Origin: Roseivivax lentus
GTDB lineage: Bacteria > Pseudomonadota > Alphaproteobacteria > Rhodobacterales > Rhodobacteraceae
Length of the DNA: 64,000 nt
Direction: 5' to 3'
Assembly (NCBI RefSeq): GCF_900156805.1
Contig: NZ_FTOQ01000004.1
Coordinates: 124,001 to 188,000 of the forward strand
Shown here: in pieces, positions 63,741 to 64,000 of the stretch
Layout: each line of letters opens with the position of its first letter
How positions within the stretch are numbered: the first letter of the stretch is position 1
Translations under genes and position numbers: made by a program
The notes under the pieces: generated by a model
What the model was told of the DNA's origin: nothing
The model's database searches: none
Seen by the model: the letters and a program-made list of their open reading frames with translations, nothing else

Positions 63741-64000
63741 ATGCGTGTGCCGCTTTTTTCCTGCGTCATGGCCCTGTCGCTGCCGCCCTTGGCCGCGGCG
63801 GAAACGGCCGGTCTGACCCCGACGCTGGAGCGGCTTGAAACGCAGGTGGCCGGTCAGCCTGTCACCGTCGCGCGCAGCGGTCCCGCCTGTCCACCCGCCT
63901 GCCTGCAACCGATGGAAGCCGCCCCCGGCGTCAGCGCCATCGGCGAGGCGGAACTGGTCGCGTTTCTTGCCGGTCCGGTGAGCGAAATGCGCGGCGTTCT
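63741..64000 (+). CDS. Secreted protein, probably rhodanese-like (truncated at window end)
   Basis: The frame begins at ATG 63741 with a GGAG ribosome-binding site 7 bases upstream and runs off the window. A signal peptide (MRVPLFSCVMALSLPPLAAA, cleavage near 20) is followed by TVARSGPACPPACLQPMEAAPGVSAIGEAELVAFLAGPV. The CPPACLQPMxAAPGV... stretch leading into a small alpha/beta unit reminds me of exported rhodanese-like proteins of Rhodobacteraceae, but the catalytic part is outside the window, so this is tentative. Confidence 0.6.
   Translation, partial: MRVPLFSCVMALSLPPLAAAETAGLTPTLERLETQVAGQPVTVARSGPACPPACLQPMEAAPGVSAIGEAELVAFLAGPVSEMRGV

Overview
The window is chromosomal DNA from a high-GC alphaproteobacterium, almost certainly a member of the Rhodobacteraceae (roseobacter/Rhodobacter group). 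The signs are protein-level resemblance throughout, the rimP-nusA-ylxR-infB and mreBCD-mrdA-rodA blocks, a 2-oxoglutarate dehydrogenase E2 with two lipoyl domains, an HvrA-type H-NS protein, a complete set of ethylmalonyl-CoA pathway enzymes and a LuxI/LuxR pair. Genes are dense and often overlap by 1 or 4 bases. I see no rRNA, tRNA, CRISPR array, insertion sequence or prophage.

Layout. 1-5.2 kb: the transcription/translation operon rimP(partial)-nusA-ylxR-infB, closed by a strong UUCG terminator. 5.5-9.9 kb: mutT, a dimethylglycine/sarcosine dehydrogenase-family enzyme, a small membrane protein and a lipase-like protein. 10.0-15.6 kb: the cell-elongation operon mreB-mreC-mreD-mrdA-rodA, then a hydroxypyruvate reductase-like gene. 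16.8-21.5 kb (minus strand): a tightly overlapped acyl-CoA operon (acyl-CoA synthetase, MaoC hydratase, ACAD10/11-type dehydrogenase, ACAD10/11-type kinase, thioesterase) that fits 4-hydroxy-acid catabolism. 21.6-26.7 kb: a CurA-like reductase, an SDR, a RecD-like helicase and the quorum-sensing pair luxR-luxI with a small upstream ORF. 26.9-31.9 kb: ccr and ecm flanking an acyltransferase. 32-35 kb: an H-NS/deoD pair, a DUF1989 gene, a palindrome cluster with a decarboxylase gene remnant, and two small conserved ORFs. 35-40 kb: the sdh locus, with three unrelated genes between sdhA and sdhB. 40.4-43.9 kb: a DUF4344 peptidase and the mcl2-nnrU-DUF1737-mch cluster. 44-48.3 kb: a small secreted protein, a TauE-type transporter, mdh and two paralogous glycosyltransferases. 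48.6-58.7 kb: sucC-(small ORF)-sucD-sucA-sucB-(cupin, UDG-like, MAPEG)-lpdA. 58.7-64 kb: a HAD hydrolase, a fatty acid desaturase, a CPBP protease, accD, folC and the start of a secreted protein.

How it fits together. Much of the window is central carbon metabolism. The TCA genes from 2-oxoglutarate to oxaloacetate except fumarase (sucAB-lpdA, sucCD, sdhCDAB, mdh) lie close to four ethylmalonyl-CoA pathway genes (ccr, ecm, mch, mcl2), which assimilate acetyl-CoA and feed C4 acids into the TCA cycle. The sdhC and sucC promoter regions carry the same unusual signal: two TGTGATCACA palindromes exactly 21 bp apart, about 110-145 bp upstream of the start codon. This suggests one regulator drives both operons.

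The items most worth a second look are that shared TCA operator, the split ACAD11-like kinase/dehydrogenase operon, a 20-bp palindrome over the luxI ribosome-binding site, the palindrome cluster beside a decarboxylase remnant at 34.0-34.3 kb, and the genes lodged inside the sdh and suc operons. All functional names rest on reading the translated proteins; no database search was possible.
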